A DNA stretch of 64,000 nucleotides. Origin: Sinosporangium siamense (GTDB taxonomy: Bacteria > Actinomycetota > Actinomycetes > Streptosporangiales > Streptosporangiaceae). The stretch's first letter is position 1; each line of letters starts with the position of its first letter. A model generated the notes under the pieces. It was not told the DNA's origin and ran no database searches. It saw nothing but the letters and a program-made list of their open reading frames with translations. The stretch is taken from NCBI RefSeq assembly GCF_016863435.1, contig NZ_BOOW01000035.1, positions 62,001 through 126,000 of the forward strand. Reading direction: 5' to 3'. Of the stretch, positions 36,465 to 45,764 are shown piece by piece. Both the position numbers and the translations under genes were made by a program.

Positions 36465-36953
36465 CTACTGGCCGCCCTCTTCCTTGTCGGCCGCGGACAT
36501 GGCGAGCATGTCGTCGACGCACCTGCGCATCAGTTGCTCGAACTGAACGAGGTCCCGGTCGCTCCATTCGGCGAACGCGGAGTCGACGAGCCTCTCCCGG
36601 GCCGCCTCGAGCGCGTCCGTGATGCGACGGCCCGCACTGGTGATCACGGCTTCCTTGACCCGTCGGTCCGCCGGGTTCGGACGCCGCTCGATCAAGCCGA
36701 GTTCGGCGAGTTTGGCCACCTGCCGGCTGACGGTGGTGTGGTCGCGTCCTGCCCGTTCGGCGAGTTCGACCACGCCGATCGGCCCGAACCGCCGGATTCC
36801 GACGATCAGTTTGAACAACGCGCGGTCGAGATCGATGCCTGCTTCGGCCATGAGGGCCTCGTCGCGTTGCGGCAGGTTCATGAGCGCGATCAGGTCGACG
36901 AGCGATTCATGCAGGCGCCGGAACGCGATGTGCCGGCGGTGTCGGGAAGCCAT
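36465..36953 (-). CDS. MarR family regulator
   Basis: A 162-residue winged-helix regulator. FGPIGVVELAERAGRDHTTV then SRQVAKLAELGLIERRP is the recognition helix and wing start, and NPADRRVKEAVITSAG the wing itself. It is divergent from the FAD monooxygenase gene across about 500 bp and very likely represses it, with an aromatic ligand as inducer. ATG at 36953 is chosen over a longer frame to 37004 because the family N-terminus begins here; no strong ribosome binding site decides it. Confidence 0.9.
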   Translation of the reverse strand: MASRHRRHIAFRRLHESLVDLIALMNLPQRDEALMAEAGIDLDRALFKLIVGIRRFGPIGVVELAERAGRDHTTVSRQVAKLAELGLIERRPNPADRRVKEAVITSAGRRITDALEAARERLVDSAFAEWSDRDLVQFEQLMRRCVDDMLAMSAADKEEGGQ

Positions 36954-37455
36954 GCTCGCCACCGATGCCTTACGTGCCCTTGCGGACGGACGGGGAGGTG
37001 CCAAGGCGAGAATACCGGCAGCCTCCGGTAGGCCGGCGGTGCCCGGGGGAGACGCCGCCTTCGCATGGCGATGACGCGGATGCGGATGGCGAGGCGTGGC
37101 GGGGGCCGCGCCGTTCCCGCGATGGGTGATCGGTCACCTCATGACCGGCGTGGGAACGGATGGTCAGGGCGATCACCTCCGTGTAGATGCGCTCATAATA
37201 CACATAATTTCCCGCCACTGGGACAGTGTGGTCGCAACACTTGGAGCAGAATTTCTTCCATGCGTGAAGGGTCGTGAAAGACCAGTTCAAGACGCCTTTC
37301 TCGATGGCCGGGAAGTTGCCGGGGCGATGTGTCGGCCATGGGGAAACGTTTGACGACCGCTTCGGCTGCGAAGCATACTCCGTGCTAAATACACCTAAAG
37401 TCAGGTCGGGCGGGATGGGCTGCCCGGCCGACCGCCACCGACGGAAAGGTGAACC
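36954..37455. other. Intergenic promoter region, MarR and monooxygenase
   Basis: These 502 bp show no supported gene. Two A/T-rich islands stand out, at about 37188-37212 (around CATAATACACATAATTT) and 37375-37400 (around GCTAAATACACCTAAAG); the second probably holds the monooxygenase promoter. They are the likely MarR sites, but no clean palindrome was seen. Confidence 0.35.
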
Positions 37456-38952
37456 GTGGCACGCAACGAAGACCTTGACGTGATCATCTGTGGTTCCGGC
37501 GCGGCGGGATTGACCCTCGCCATCGATCTCGCCCGCAGGAACATCGCGTTTCGGTTGATCGACAAGGCGCCGCACCCGTTCATCGGCTCACGCGGCAAGG
37601 GCATCCAGCCGCGCACCGAGGAGGTGTTCGAGGACCTCGGCGTGGTCGACCGGATCGTCGCCTCGGGGGGCGCGTATCCTCCCCTGCGCACCTACACCCA
37701 CGACGGACCGGTCGACAAGCACGCCGGGATCCTGCCTGAGCCGACGCCTGCCGAGCCGTACCAGATCCCGCTGCTCGTTCCGCAGTTCCTCACCGAGCGC
37801 CGGCTGCGGGAGCGGCTGACCGAACTCGGCCACGCCCCGGAGTACGGCTGCGAACTCGTTGGCTTCGATCAGGACGCCGACGGCGTGACCGCGCGGATCG
37901 CCGCCCCCGACGGGGAGCGGACCGTGCGAGCCGCTTACCTGGTCGGCGCCGACGGCGGATCGAGCTTCGTCCGCAAGGCCCTCGGCATCGAGTTCCGCGG
38001 GAAGTCCCTCAACGTGCGGGCGCTCGTGGCCGACGTGCGGGTCGACGGCGCCTCGTCGCGCGTCTGGCACCGCTGGGGCAACGAGAAGCCCGAGCGGAGC
38101 GTCTCGCTGTGCCCGCTCCACGGCACCGACATGTTCCAGTACATGGCCCCGGTCCCCCTCGACGTGGACGTCGACCTCTCGGCCGAAGGGCTCACCGCCC
38201 TGCTCCATGAGCGCGGCGGCCAAGACGACATCGTGATCCGCGAGGTGTCCTGGGCATCGGTGTTCACGATGCAGGCCCGGCTGGCCGACGCCTACCGGCG
38301 TGGGCGCGTGCTCCTGGCCGGGGACGCCGCGCACTGCCATCCGCCGACCGGCGGGCAGGGGCTGAACACGAGTATCCAGGACGCCTACAACCTTGGCTGG
38401 AAGCTCGCCGCCGTGCTCGACGGCGCGCCGGAGTCGCTGCTGGCGACCTACGAGGAGGAGCGCCGACCGGTCGCCGAGGCGGTCCTCGGCCTGTCCAAGA
38501 AGCTGCTCGAAGCGGCCAAGAACCTCGACATGCGCCGGGGCCGCGAGGTGACCCAGCTCGATGTCGGCTACCCGGACTCGTCCCTGTCGCTCACCGGCCT
38601 GGAGCCCTACAAGGGCGTGGCGTCCGGCGACCGCGCGCCCGACGCTCCCGTCACCGGCGCGGGCGGGCTCGCCACGCGGTTGTTCAGCCTGTTCCAGGGA
38701 CCACACTGGACCCTGCTTGGCTACAAGCCCGGCGACACCCCGGTCCCGGAACCGCGCAGAGGCCTGCGCATCCACATCATCGGCGGCGACATCCTCGACA
38801 CCGGAGGCCACGTCCAGAGCGCGTACGGGCTGTCGCCCGAGCAGTGGGCGCTCATCCGGCCGGACGGATACGTCGCGGCCGTGGCCGGCACCGCCGAACT
38901 CGGCGCGATCGAGGCCTACCTCGACGGCGTCGGCGTCCGTCCCGTGCGGTGA
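37456..38952 (+). CDS. FAD-dependent aromatic hydroxylase
   Basis: A 498-residue class A flavoprotein monooxygenase (PheA/TfdB-like, PF01494). DVIICGSGAAGLTLAIDLAR is the GxGxxG FAD motif, YLVGADGGSSFVRKALG the DG motif and GRVLLAGDAAHCHPPTGGQG the GD motif; the C-terminal thioredoxin-like domain follows. It hydroxylates an aromatic ring using NAD(P)H and oxygen. The substrate could be a polyketide or a simple phenol. GTG at 37456 has GGAAAGGTG upstream. It is probably controlled by the divergent MarR gene. Confidence 0.9.
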   Translation: MARNEDLDVIICGSGAAGLTLAIDLARRNIAFRLIDKAPHPFIGSRGKGIQPRTEEVFEDLGVVDRIVASGGAYPPLRTYTHDGPVDKHAGILPEPTPAEPYQIPLLVPQFLTERRLRERLTELGHAPEYGCELVGFDQDADGVTARIAAPDGERTVRAAYLVGADGGSSFVRKALGIEFRGKSLNVRALVADVRVDGASSRVWHRWGNEKPERSVSLCPLHGTDMFQYMAPVPLDVDVDLSAEGLTALLHERGGQDDIVIREVSWASVFTMQARLADAYRRGRVLLAGDAAHCHPPTGGQGLNTSIQDAYNLGWKLAAVLDGAPESLLATYEEERRPVAEAVLGLSKKLLEAAKNLDMRRGREVTQLDVGYPDSSLSLTGLEPYKGVASGDRAPDAPVTGAGGLATRLFSLFQGPHWTLLGYKPGDTPVPEPRRGLRIHIIGGDILDTGGHVQSAYGLSPEQWALIRPDGYVAAVAGTAELGAIEAYLDGVGVRPVR

Positions 38953-39128
38953 CGCGTCTCCATTCGAACACGACAGGTCCGCGCCCAGACGGCGGGATCG
39001 CCGGGTTCAGGCGACGCGGACACTGAGCGGTGGTCGCGGATCCCGGTGCCGGAACGACCCGAGGGCTTCACGGAAGCTTCACGATCTCGCCCGTACGGGC
39101 CACACAGCACACCGGTTTCCTAGCGGTC

Positions 39129-39788
39129 ATGGACAGCTCTCACCTCACGCGAAAACTCGTGGTCGCCGCCCATGCCGGGCTGGCCGGGTCACTGGTCGGC
39201 GCCACCGCCCTGCACATCGGATGGGCGAAGCAGGTGGACACCGTGCGGCACACGGTCAGTGACTACGCGCTGAGCGAGAACGCTGCCGCGGTCTTCGCCG
39301 GAACCGTGGCCAGCCTCTCGGCGGGTTCGGCGGCGCTGCTCGCCGGACTCGTGCGGTCCCGGCTGCCGATCGGAGCGCCGGCGACCGCGCTGCTGGGCGT
39401 GTGGTGCGGTGGCATGGCGCTCACCGGGATCTTCCGGACCGATCCGCAGGGCGGCGTCCCCACGGCCCGCGGGCTGACGCACCGATACGCGGCGGGCGGC
39501 GCGATCGCGACACTCCCGGCCGTCGGGCTCCTGATCGCCCGGCGGCTGCAGGGCATGCCCGGCTGGGAGAGGAAGGCGCGGACCCTGCGCCGCATCTCCT
39601 GGGCGAGCGCCGCCGGCGGCCTCGCCTTCCTGGCCACGCACTTGTCCGCCACGGCCGCCCGGCCCACCCCTGCCGTGCGGGCGATCGGCGGCTGGCTGGG
39701 CCTGGCCGAGCGGGCGGCCCTAACCCTGGAGCTGAGCCTGCTGTTCCAACTGGCCGAGGCGGTGCATGCGAGCCGGGAGGAACGGTGA
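39129..39788 (+). CDS. DUF998 family membrane protein
   Basis: A 219-residue membrane protein with about six helices. HTVSDYALSENA and GIFRTDPQGG are typical DUF998 blocks. The function of the family is not known. It is the first gene of a five-gene operon (DUF998, EamA-type, GT4, response regulator, kinase), with the next gene starting inside its stop (GTGA). Confidence 0.8.
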   Translation: MDSSHLTRKLVVAAHAGLAGSLVGATALHIGWAKQVDTVRHTVSDYALSENAAAVFAGTVASLSAGSAALLAGLVRSRLPIGAPATALLGVWCGGMALTGIFRTDPQGGVPTARGLTHRYAAGGAIATLPAVGLLIARRLQGMPGWERKARTLRRISWASAAGGLAFLATHLSATAARPTPAVRAIGGWLGLAERAALTLELSLLFQLAEAVHASREER

Positions 39789-40789
39789 CCTGGCTCGCCA
39801 TCGGCCTGGCGCTGCTGAACGCGTGCTGCTTCACGGCCGGGACCTGGCTGCAGCACAGTGTTTCGGGGGACGCGCCGTCCCTGATGGCGGCGGCGCGGCG
39901 GCCCCGTTGGCTGGCCGGTCTGGCGCTGCTGGCGACCGGGGCGATGTTCCAGGTCATCGCGCTGCGGCTGGCCCCGGTGACCGTGGTCGAACCGGCGGGC
40001 GTGATCGGGATCGTGGTGGGCGTGCTGCTGGGGCTGCGGGCGCGCAGCGACCGGCTTCGCCGGAGCACCGGGTGGGCGCTGGCGGCGGTCCTCGTCGGGA
40101 CGACGGCGTTCGCGGTGCTCGCCGCGCTGAACACCGTGCCCGTCCCGATCACCACGGGTGCGCTGCTCACGGTCGGTGCGGCGGTCTCCGCCGTGGTGGC
40201 CGGCTGCTGGCTTGCCACCCGCCTGCTCAACGGCCGGGCGAGGTTCCTGGTGCTGGGAGTGGGCGGGGGCACCGCCTACGGCTGCACCTCCACGCTCGTG
40301 CGGGCCGCCACGGAGCGGTACGCGGCGCACGGCGCCGGCCTGGAACTGCTCGGCATCCTCATCGGTCTCGCGGCGGCGATCCTCGCGGGCTTCTGGCTCG
40401 TGCAGCGCGCCCACGCCGACGGGCCGCCCGAGGGCACGGTGGCGAACCTCACCGTCACGGACCCGCTGGTCGCCGTCTCCATCGGCATTGGCGTACTCGG
40501 TGAGGCACCCGGCCTGACCTGGCCGATCGCCGGTCTGGGACTGGTCTTCGCCGCCCTTGCGATCGGCGGGGTCCTCCGCCTCTCCCGCGACATCCCCACC
40601 GGCCCCGACTCCTCCCAAGAACCTCCTTCCCGCGGCGCCTCTCACGACAGGAGCATCACATGCCCGGCGACCACACCCAGCGCATCGTCATCGGCGCGGA
40701 CACCTATCCTCCCGACGTCAACGGCGCGGCGAACTTCGCGCACCGCCTGGCCGTCGGGCTCGCCGAGCGTGGTCACGACGTCCACGTGA
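39785..40789 (+). CDS. EamA/DMT-type transporter with long 3' overlap
   Basis: A 334-residue protein in this frame: about ten helices typical of the drug/metabolite transporter family occupy the first 270 residues, with paired halves of five helices. Beyond LRLSRDIPTGPD the sequence becomes Ser/Thr/Arg-rich and runs 130 nt into the glycosyltransferase gene in another frame, which looks non-native. Either the protein has a meaningless tail or a small deletion removed an earlier stop. GTG at 39785 overlaps the DUF998 stop. Confidence 0.75.
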   Translation: MTWLAIGLALLNACCFTAGTWLQHSVSGDAPSLMAAARRPRWLAGLALLATGAMFQVIALRLAPVTVVEPAGVIGIVVGVLLGLRARSDRLRRSTGWALAAVLVGTTAFAVLAALNTVPVPITTGALLTVGAAVSAVVAGCWLATRLLNGRARFLVLGVGGGTAYGCTSTLVRAATERYAAHGAGLELLGILIGLAAAILAGFWLVQRAHADGPPEGTVANLTVTDPLVAVSIGIGVLGEAPGLTWPIAGLGLVFAALAIGGVLRLSRDIPTGPDSSQEPPSRGASHDRSITCPATTPSASSSARTPILPTSTARRTSRTAWPSGSPSVVTTST

Positions 40790-41889
40790 TCTGCCCCGCC
40801 ACCCAGAACGCCGTGTCCGAGCGCGTCATGCGCGGCGGGCCGACGGTCCACCGCCTCGCCTCTTACGGCACCCCGTTCCATCCCAGCTTCCGCGTCTGCG
40901 TGCCCTGGCGGATCCGCGGAGCGGCCGCCCGGTTGCTGGACCGCATCGCACCCGACGTGGTTCACGTACAGTCCCATTTCGGCGTAGGCAGGACGCTGAC
41001 CGCCATCGCGCGGCGTACGGGCGTGCCAGTGCTGGCGACCAACCACTTCATGCCGGAGAACCTCATCGGCTACGCCCCGCTGCCCGGCCGGCTCGCCACC
41101 GCGATCTGCCGGCTGGCCTGGCGTGACTTCCTCCGGGTCTTCGGCCGGGCGCGGATCGTCACCGCGCCCACCCCCCGCGCCGTACGGTTGCTGTGCGAGC
41201 AGGGCCTGGACGGCACGATCCTTCCGGTGTCCTGCGGGCTGGATCTGCGCCGCTTCGCCCAGTCTCCGGCGAGGAGGGCGGACGACGGATCGCGCGTGCT
41301 GTTCGTGGGCCGGTTGGACGCGGAGAAGAACGTGGACGTCCTCCTGCGCGCCCTGCCGCTGCTACACGAGCGGCTTCCGGTCACGGTCGAGATCGTGGGC
41401 GACGGCTCCCGCCGCGGCGAACTGGAGGGTCTCGCCCGCGCGCTCGGCGTCGCCGACAGCGTCGTCTTCCACGGCCTCGTCGACGACCAGGAGGTCTTGG
41501 ACGCCTACGCCCGCTGCGACGTGTTCTGCATGCCCGGTACGGCTGAGCTGCAGAGCCTCGCTACCATGGAGGCCATGGCCGCCGGAAAGCCCGTCGTCGC
41601 CGCCGACGCCATGGCCCTGCCCCACCTGGTGCGCCCGGGAGTCAACGGACTGCTCTTCCCGCCCGGCGACGTCTCGGCGCTGGCCGCGGCCCTCGGCTCG
41701 GTGCTGGGCGACCCCGTGGCCCGGACGCGCATGGGCGACGCCAGCCGCGAGACCGTTGCCCGGCATGACATCGCGGACACTCTTGACACCTTCGAGACCC
41801 TCTACCAGGAAGCGGCCGAAACACCCCGGCACTTCCGGATCGCCCGGGACGGGGACAGGCATGAGCACCCAGCGCATTCTGGTCGTTGA
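40660..41889 (+). CDS. GT4 glycosyltransferase
   Basis: A 409-residue enzyme of family GT4. RIVIGADTYPPDVNGAANFA is the N-terminal nucleotide-fold loop, VHVQSHFGVGRT and TNHFMPENLI follow, and the donor-site EX7E is in AELQSLATMEAMAAGKP. It resembles diacylglycerol glucosyl- and mannosyltransferases, so a membrane glycolipid is a plausible product. ATG at 40660 has AGGAGC eight bases upstream and starts inside the EamA-type frame. Its last 29 nt overlap the response regulator gene. Confidence 0.85.
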   Translation: MPGDHTQRIVIGADTYPPDVNGAANFAHRLAVGLAERGHDVHVICPATQNAVSERVMRGGPTVHRLASYGTPFHPSFRVCVPWRIRGAAARLLDRIAPDVVHVQSHFGVGRTLTAIARRTGVPVLATNHFMPENLIGYAPLPGRLATAICRLAWRDFLRVFGRARIVTAPTPRAVRLLCEQGLDGTILPVSCGLDLRRFAQSPARRADDGSRVLFVGRLDAEKNVDVLLRALPLLHERLPVTVEIVGDGSRRGELEGLARALGVADSVVFHGLVDDQEVLDAYARCDVFCMPGTAELQSLATMEAMAAGKPVVAADAMALPHLVRPGVNGLLFPPGDVSALAAALGSVLGDPVARTRMGDASRETVARHDIADTLDTFETLYQEAAETPRHFRIARDGDRHEHPAHSGR

Positions 41890-42565
41890 CGACGAGCCCA
41901 AGATTCGTATGACGGTACGCGGCTATCTGGAGGCGGACGGCTTTGAGGTTTTGGAGGCCCCGGACGGGCCGTCGGGCCTCGCCTCGGTCGCCCGCGAACA
42001 GCCCGATCTGGTGGTACTCGACGTGATGCTGCCCGGACTCGACGGGTTCGAGGTGCTGCGCCGGATCCGTGTCACGAGTCAGGTGCCGGTGATCCTGCTG
42101 ACGGCGCGAACGGAGGAGGTGGACCGGGTCATCGGCTTCACGGCGGGCAGTGACGACTACGTCACCAAGCCGTTCAGCGCCCGGGAGCTCGCCCTGCGGG
42201 CGCGGGCCATCCTGCGCCGGGCGGACGGCCCGGACCCGGCGCCCGAGGACCGCACCCTGCGTTTCGAGGGGCTGGTCATCGATCCCGACGCGCGTACCGT
42301 CGTCGCCGAGGCCGGCCGTACGGTGGAGTTGTCCGCGCTCGACTTCGACCTGCTGGTGGTCCTGGCCCGCGCGCCGGGCCGGGTGTTCACCCGCCGGGGG
42401 CTGATCGATCACGTATGGGGCCGCGACTTCTTCGGCGACGAACGCGTGGTGGACGTCCACATCCGCACGCTGCGGCGCGCGCTCGGCGACGACGCGAACG
42501 CGCCCCGCTTCGTGGGCACGGTGCGGGCCATCGGCTACCGTTTCCTGGCCCGGCCCGCCGGATGA
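41861..42565 (+). CDS. OmpR-family response regulator
   Basis: A 234-residue regulator. ILVVDDEPKI gives the acidic pair, LVVLDVMLPGLDGFEVL the phosphoacceptor Asp (about residue 53), ILLTART the Thr and YVTKPFSARELALR the Lys. The C-terminal winged helix ends in VHIRTLRRALGDD and VRAIGYRF. It is cotranscribed with the histidine kinase (ATGA overlap) and with upstream membrane and glycosyltransferase genes, whose products it may regulate. Confidence 0.94.
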   Translation: MSTQRILVVDDEPKIRMTVRGYLEADGFEVLEAPDGPSGLASVAREQPDLVVLDVMLPGLDGFEVLRRIRVTSQVPVILLTARTEEVDRVIGFTAGSDDYVTKPFSARELALRARAILRRADGPDPAPEDRTLRFEGLVIDPDARTVVAEAGRTVELSALDFDLLVVLARAPGRVFTRRGLIDHVWGRDFFGDERVVDVHIRTLRRALGDDANAPRFVGTVRAIGYRFLARPAG

Positions 42566-43878
42566 ACCGCCGGGGAGCCGTGCGGACCGTGGCGACGCGT
42601 ATCTCGGTCGGCGGCGCGGCACGGGAGCTGACGTCGGCCGTGCGCGTGGTGCGGTCCCGCGCGGCGATGGCGGTCACGGCGCTGTGGTGGCGGCTGCCAC
42701 CGCTCGTCCGCCGAATGTCGTCCCGCGCGGCGAAGCCGGTCGTGGCGTTGTGGCGATTGCTGCCGCCGCTGCCGTTGACCGTCCGCCTGGCGTTGTCTCA
42801 TGTGGCGGTGCTGGCCGTGACGCTCATGGCGGTGAACATCGCCGCGGACGTCCTGGCCGGCGTCGACGACTACAGCGAGCTCCATAGGAGCTTCTCCAGC
42901 CTCGAATCGGCGGTGGTCGAGTTGCTCGCCCGGGGCATTCAGGAGAAGGTCGGCATCGGACTGGTCTGGCCCGCGCTGACCGTCGGCCTTGTCACGGCGC
43001 TCGTGTTGTCCTTGGGGTTCTCCCGGTTCCTGCTGCGGCCGCTGCGTCAGGTCAGCGCCTCGACCCACCGCCTCGCGGAAGGGCACTACGACGACGTCCT
43101 CGACGTCCCATGCGAGCCGGGGCTGGCCGCCCTGGTCGAGGACGTCAACCGGCTGGCGGCGGCGCTCGCCGACATGGAGCGCCGCCGCGCCCGCCTCGTC
43201 TCGGAGATTGCCCACGAGATGCGCACCCCTCTCACCATCCTCAGCGGTCAGATCGAGGGAATGGCCGACGGCATCTTCGCCCCCGACGACCTCATGTTCG
43301 CCTCCCTCGCCGACGACCTCAACCGGCTGCGGCGCCTCGCGGACGACCTGTCCAACCTCTCTCGTGTCGAGGAGGGCGCGTTCGTCCTGCACCACACGCC
43401 CACCGATGTGACCGCGCTGGCGGTGAGCACCGCCGAACGGCTGCGGCCCCAGTTCGACGACGGCGGGATCACGCTCAGCACGTTCCCGGGTCCACCGGTC
43501 ATGGCTCTGCTCGACGCGGGCCGCATCACCCAGGTGCTGGTCAACCTCCTGGGCAACGCCCTAGTCGCCTGCGATCCCGGCGGCCGGGTGGCGGTGAGCG
43601 TGAACGCCACCCACGACCCGGAGCCGCAGGTCGAGATCCGCGTCCAGGACACCGGTATCGGCATCGCCGCCCACGACCTCACACGGATCTTCACCCGTTT
43701 CGAACGCGTCCAGCACCCGGAACGCCCGGCCCCCGCGGGCGGCAGCGGCATCGGCCTGACCATCGCCCGCGGCATCGTCCGCGCCCATGGCGGCAACATC
43801 ACGGCCACCTCGCGGGGCCTGGGCCTAGGGGCGACCTTCATCGTCCGCCTCCCACTACGTCCGGGCCAGCCGGCCTGA
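42562..43878 (+). CDS. Sensor histidine kinase
   Basis: A 438-residue kinase. Two membrane helices (about 80-102 and 132-152) enclose a very short extracellular loop, so it may sense a signal at or in the membrane. A HAMP domain follows, then SEIAHEMRTPLTIL with the phospho-His, VLVNLLGNALVAC (N box), DTGIGIA (G1) and GSGIGLTIARGIV (G2). The N-terminal 75 residues are unusually Arg-rich. It pairs with the response regulator upstream. Confidence 0.93.
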   Translation: MNRRGAVRTVATRISVGGAARELTSAVRVVRSRAAMAVTALWWRLPPLVRRMSSRAAKPVVALWRLLPPLPLTVRLALSHVAVLAVTLMAVNIAADVLAGVDDYSELHRSFSSLESAVVELLARGIQEKVGIGLVWPALTVGLVTALVLSLGFSRFLLRPLRQVSASTHRLAEGHYDDVLDVPCEPGLAALVEDVNRLAAALADMERRRARLVSEIAHEMRTPLTILSGQIEGMADGIFAPDDLMFASLADDLNRLRRLADDLSNLSRVEEGAFVLHHTPTDVTALAVSTAERLRPQFDDGGITLSTFPGPPVMALLDAGRITQVLVNLLGNALVACDPGGRVAVSVNATHDPEPQVEIRVQDTGIGIAAHDLTRIFTRFERVQHPERPAPAGGSGIGLTIARGIVRAHGGNITATSRGLGLGATFIVRLPLRPGQPA

Positions 43879-43885
43879 TCCCGTT

Positions 43886-43927
43886 TCTCCGCATCGCGTA
43901 CGCGGCTCTCCGCATCGCGTACGCGGC
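43886..43927 (+). repeat. Two tandem 21-bp repeats after the kinase gene
   Basis: TCTCCGCATCGCGTACGCGG plus one C occurs twice head to tail, 7 bp after the kinase stop. Each unit contains the palindrome GCGTACGC. It may act in transcript termination or be a chance duplication. Confidence 0.7.
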
Positions 43928-44036
43928 CGGTGCGCCGAGGTGTCCGCCGGCGAGAAGGCTCCGTAGCGGTCGCCGGGCCATCAGCGGGCCGCTAAGGGCG
44001 GCCAACGGGGTTGGTCATGGCCACTCGCGGGGAGCC

Positions 44037-45082
44037 CTACGCCCAGCTCACGGCCCGTATGGCCTGCGATCGGACCGATTTGCAAGCAGGTGTCCGCCAC
44101 GGCTCTGTGGGCCGCCGCCCGCCGACTCGTACGGCGGCGCCGGAGGGGAGTTCGACTCCCTGGGGCGGCACCGCAAGGACACCGTCGTGGAGCTCGGCCA
44201 TGAACCAGCGGTAGCTTTCGCCGGCTTCGCCGTACTCGATGGTGTGCAGCATCACGCCGAGCGCCTGGCTGTGGGCGATCGGGCGGCGGCTGGTGGGTGG
44301 GCCAAAGGAGGCCGAGAACTCGCGCACTCCAAGGAAGGGCTGGGTGAAGCAGGCGCCGCGTGCGACCCGGCGGCGGGACCGGTCGCGGTATCTGGCCTCC
44401 GGGTCGGTGGCGCGCGGGCGTGGGCCGACCTGGGCGTAGATGCGATAAGCGACGTCGCGTAGGTGCACCATGTTGCACTGGTCGCGGTCGCCCTCGGCGT
44501 CGAAGCGGACCGAGGTGTCGGTCATCGCATCCCGGATCCAGCTCGTGGTCAGCATTGAGGAGACCTCGTTGCGGCGGATCGATGACCAGCGGACCGGTTT
44601 CAGCACATCGACGTATTCGATTTGGTAGTTAAATTAGGGCTTCCGGAAGATCGCCTCCAGGACTCCTCTGGCCGCCGACGGGGTCATCATCGGATAGCTC
44701 AAGTCTTGAACTCGGGCCGGGTGAAGCATGCGTAAGGGCCCTCCACTTCCACTTTCAGTCTCGCGCGGCTGGGGAGGCCGCCGTGGTGCCCGAAGACGAT
44801 GGCCGCCGTGATCCTTAAGCCCTGCTGGTCCAGCCAGGTCCCGGCATGTTTGTGCATGCCTCCCACTCGGCCGCCGTGACTTTCTGCGTGAATCGGGCGT
44901 TCTGCCAATCACAGCTGCCTTTCCCGACGTCGTGAACCAGACCCAATGCGCAGCCACCGGGGCGGCATCGAAAGGCTCACCGAATGCACCTGCCAGGCGG
45001 CCCGTGCACGCAGATGATCGTCGAGCCTATGACGAAGTCCGTCTGCCGCCCTTGTGCTATGCGCCAATAGCTGATCAGCCAT
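44037..45082 (-). pseudogene. cas3-HD / cas5d fusion remnant (type I-C CRISPR)
   Basis: The minus strand opens with MADQLLAHSTRAADGLRHRL, the start of a Cas3 HD domain, then (other frames) LAGAFGEPFDAAPVAAHWVW, LVHDVGKGSCDWQNA with the HD motif, and HKHAGTWLDQQGL with FGHHGGLPSRAR. It then passes directly into Cas5d: VEVEGPYACFTRPEFK, MMTPSAARGVLEAIF, LKPVRWSSIRRNEVSS, HLRDVAYRIYAQ and ACFTQPFLGVREFSASF. At least three frameshifts and a large deletion (the Cas3 helicase and the cas5d start) are required. GGAGGGA before ATG 45082 is a leftover ribosome binding site. No cas8c, cas7, cas4, cas1 or cas2 follows. Confidence 0.82.
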
Positions 45083-45764
45083 GCCGCTCCCTCCCGATCC
45101 TTGAGCCAGATGCACTGTAGGAGATAGCGCCGACATTTTTCGGCGCAGACAAAAACCAACCACCAGAGCGGTTATACATTCGCCGAAATTTGTTACGGTG
45201 AGTCACCTTTGTCGCAATTGACCAACTATCGCCACTTTCGCGGCATACCACACATCATCATTGTTTCGATCCTCGGCCTTTACTAGTTGCAGGAAGGCCG
45301 CTGGGCGCCGACTGACACTGTACAAGGATCCTAGATTCGGCGATCACGACAGACAAGCCGTCCATTCAATGACCATGTATGTTCAGCCAAAAGAAGTACC
45401 GAGACTTTCTGGACGGCACATCACTGACCCTGTAGCCTCAGACAGCCAACACACAGGACGTAGTGGCACGTTTACCAACCGTTTCTATGTGCGGCCTACA
45501 CAGCTGAGGCTTCACATCACCAGGAGGCGAGCACACCGCGGACCTGCCCACTTCCTCTCCTGCGTCGCCGCGGAGCCCATCAATCGCGGGCTAGGAATGT
45601 GAGCCTTGCCGAGGCGATACAAGGTCAAGGATCATGGCAGCCAAACCACGGAGGCGGACGCTATTCCTCAAGGAAGAGCTGTGCCCCGGGTGCATGCATC
45701 GCAGAGGCAACACCGGGGCTTATGAGCGATACGGTAGCACGTCAAAGGAGAGGTGTAACCAGAG
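45083..45764. other. Low-GC gap between cas remnant and Abi gene
   Basis: A 682-bp stretch visibly poorer in G+C than its surroundings. At 45127-45146 a 7-bp stem (GCGCCGA/TCGGCGC) lies upstream of the cas remnant. The only frame of note (45261-45602, plus) has no family resemblance. The sequence looks like eroded acquired DNA. Confidence 0.4.

Noticed and set aside
45261-45602. Possible 113-residue gene in the low-GC gap
   Set aside because: No family resemblance, no ribosome binding site, and composition of a non-coding stretch.
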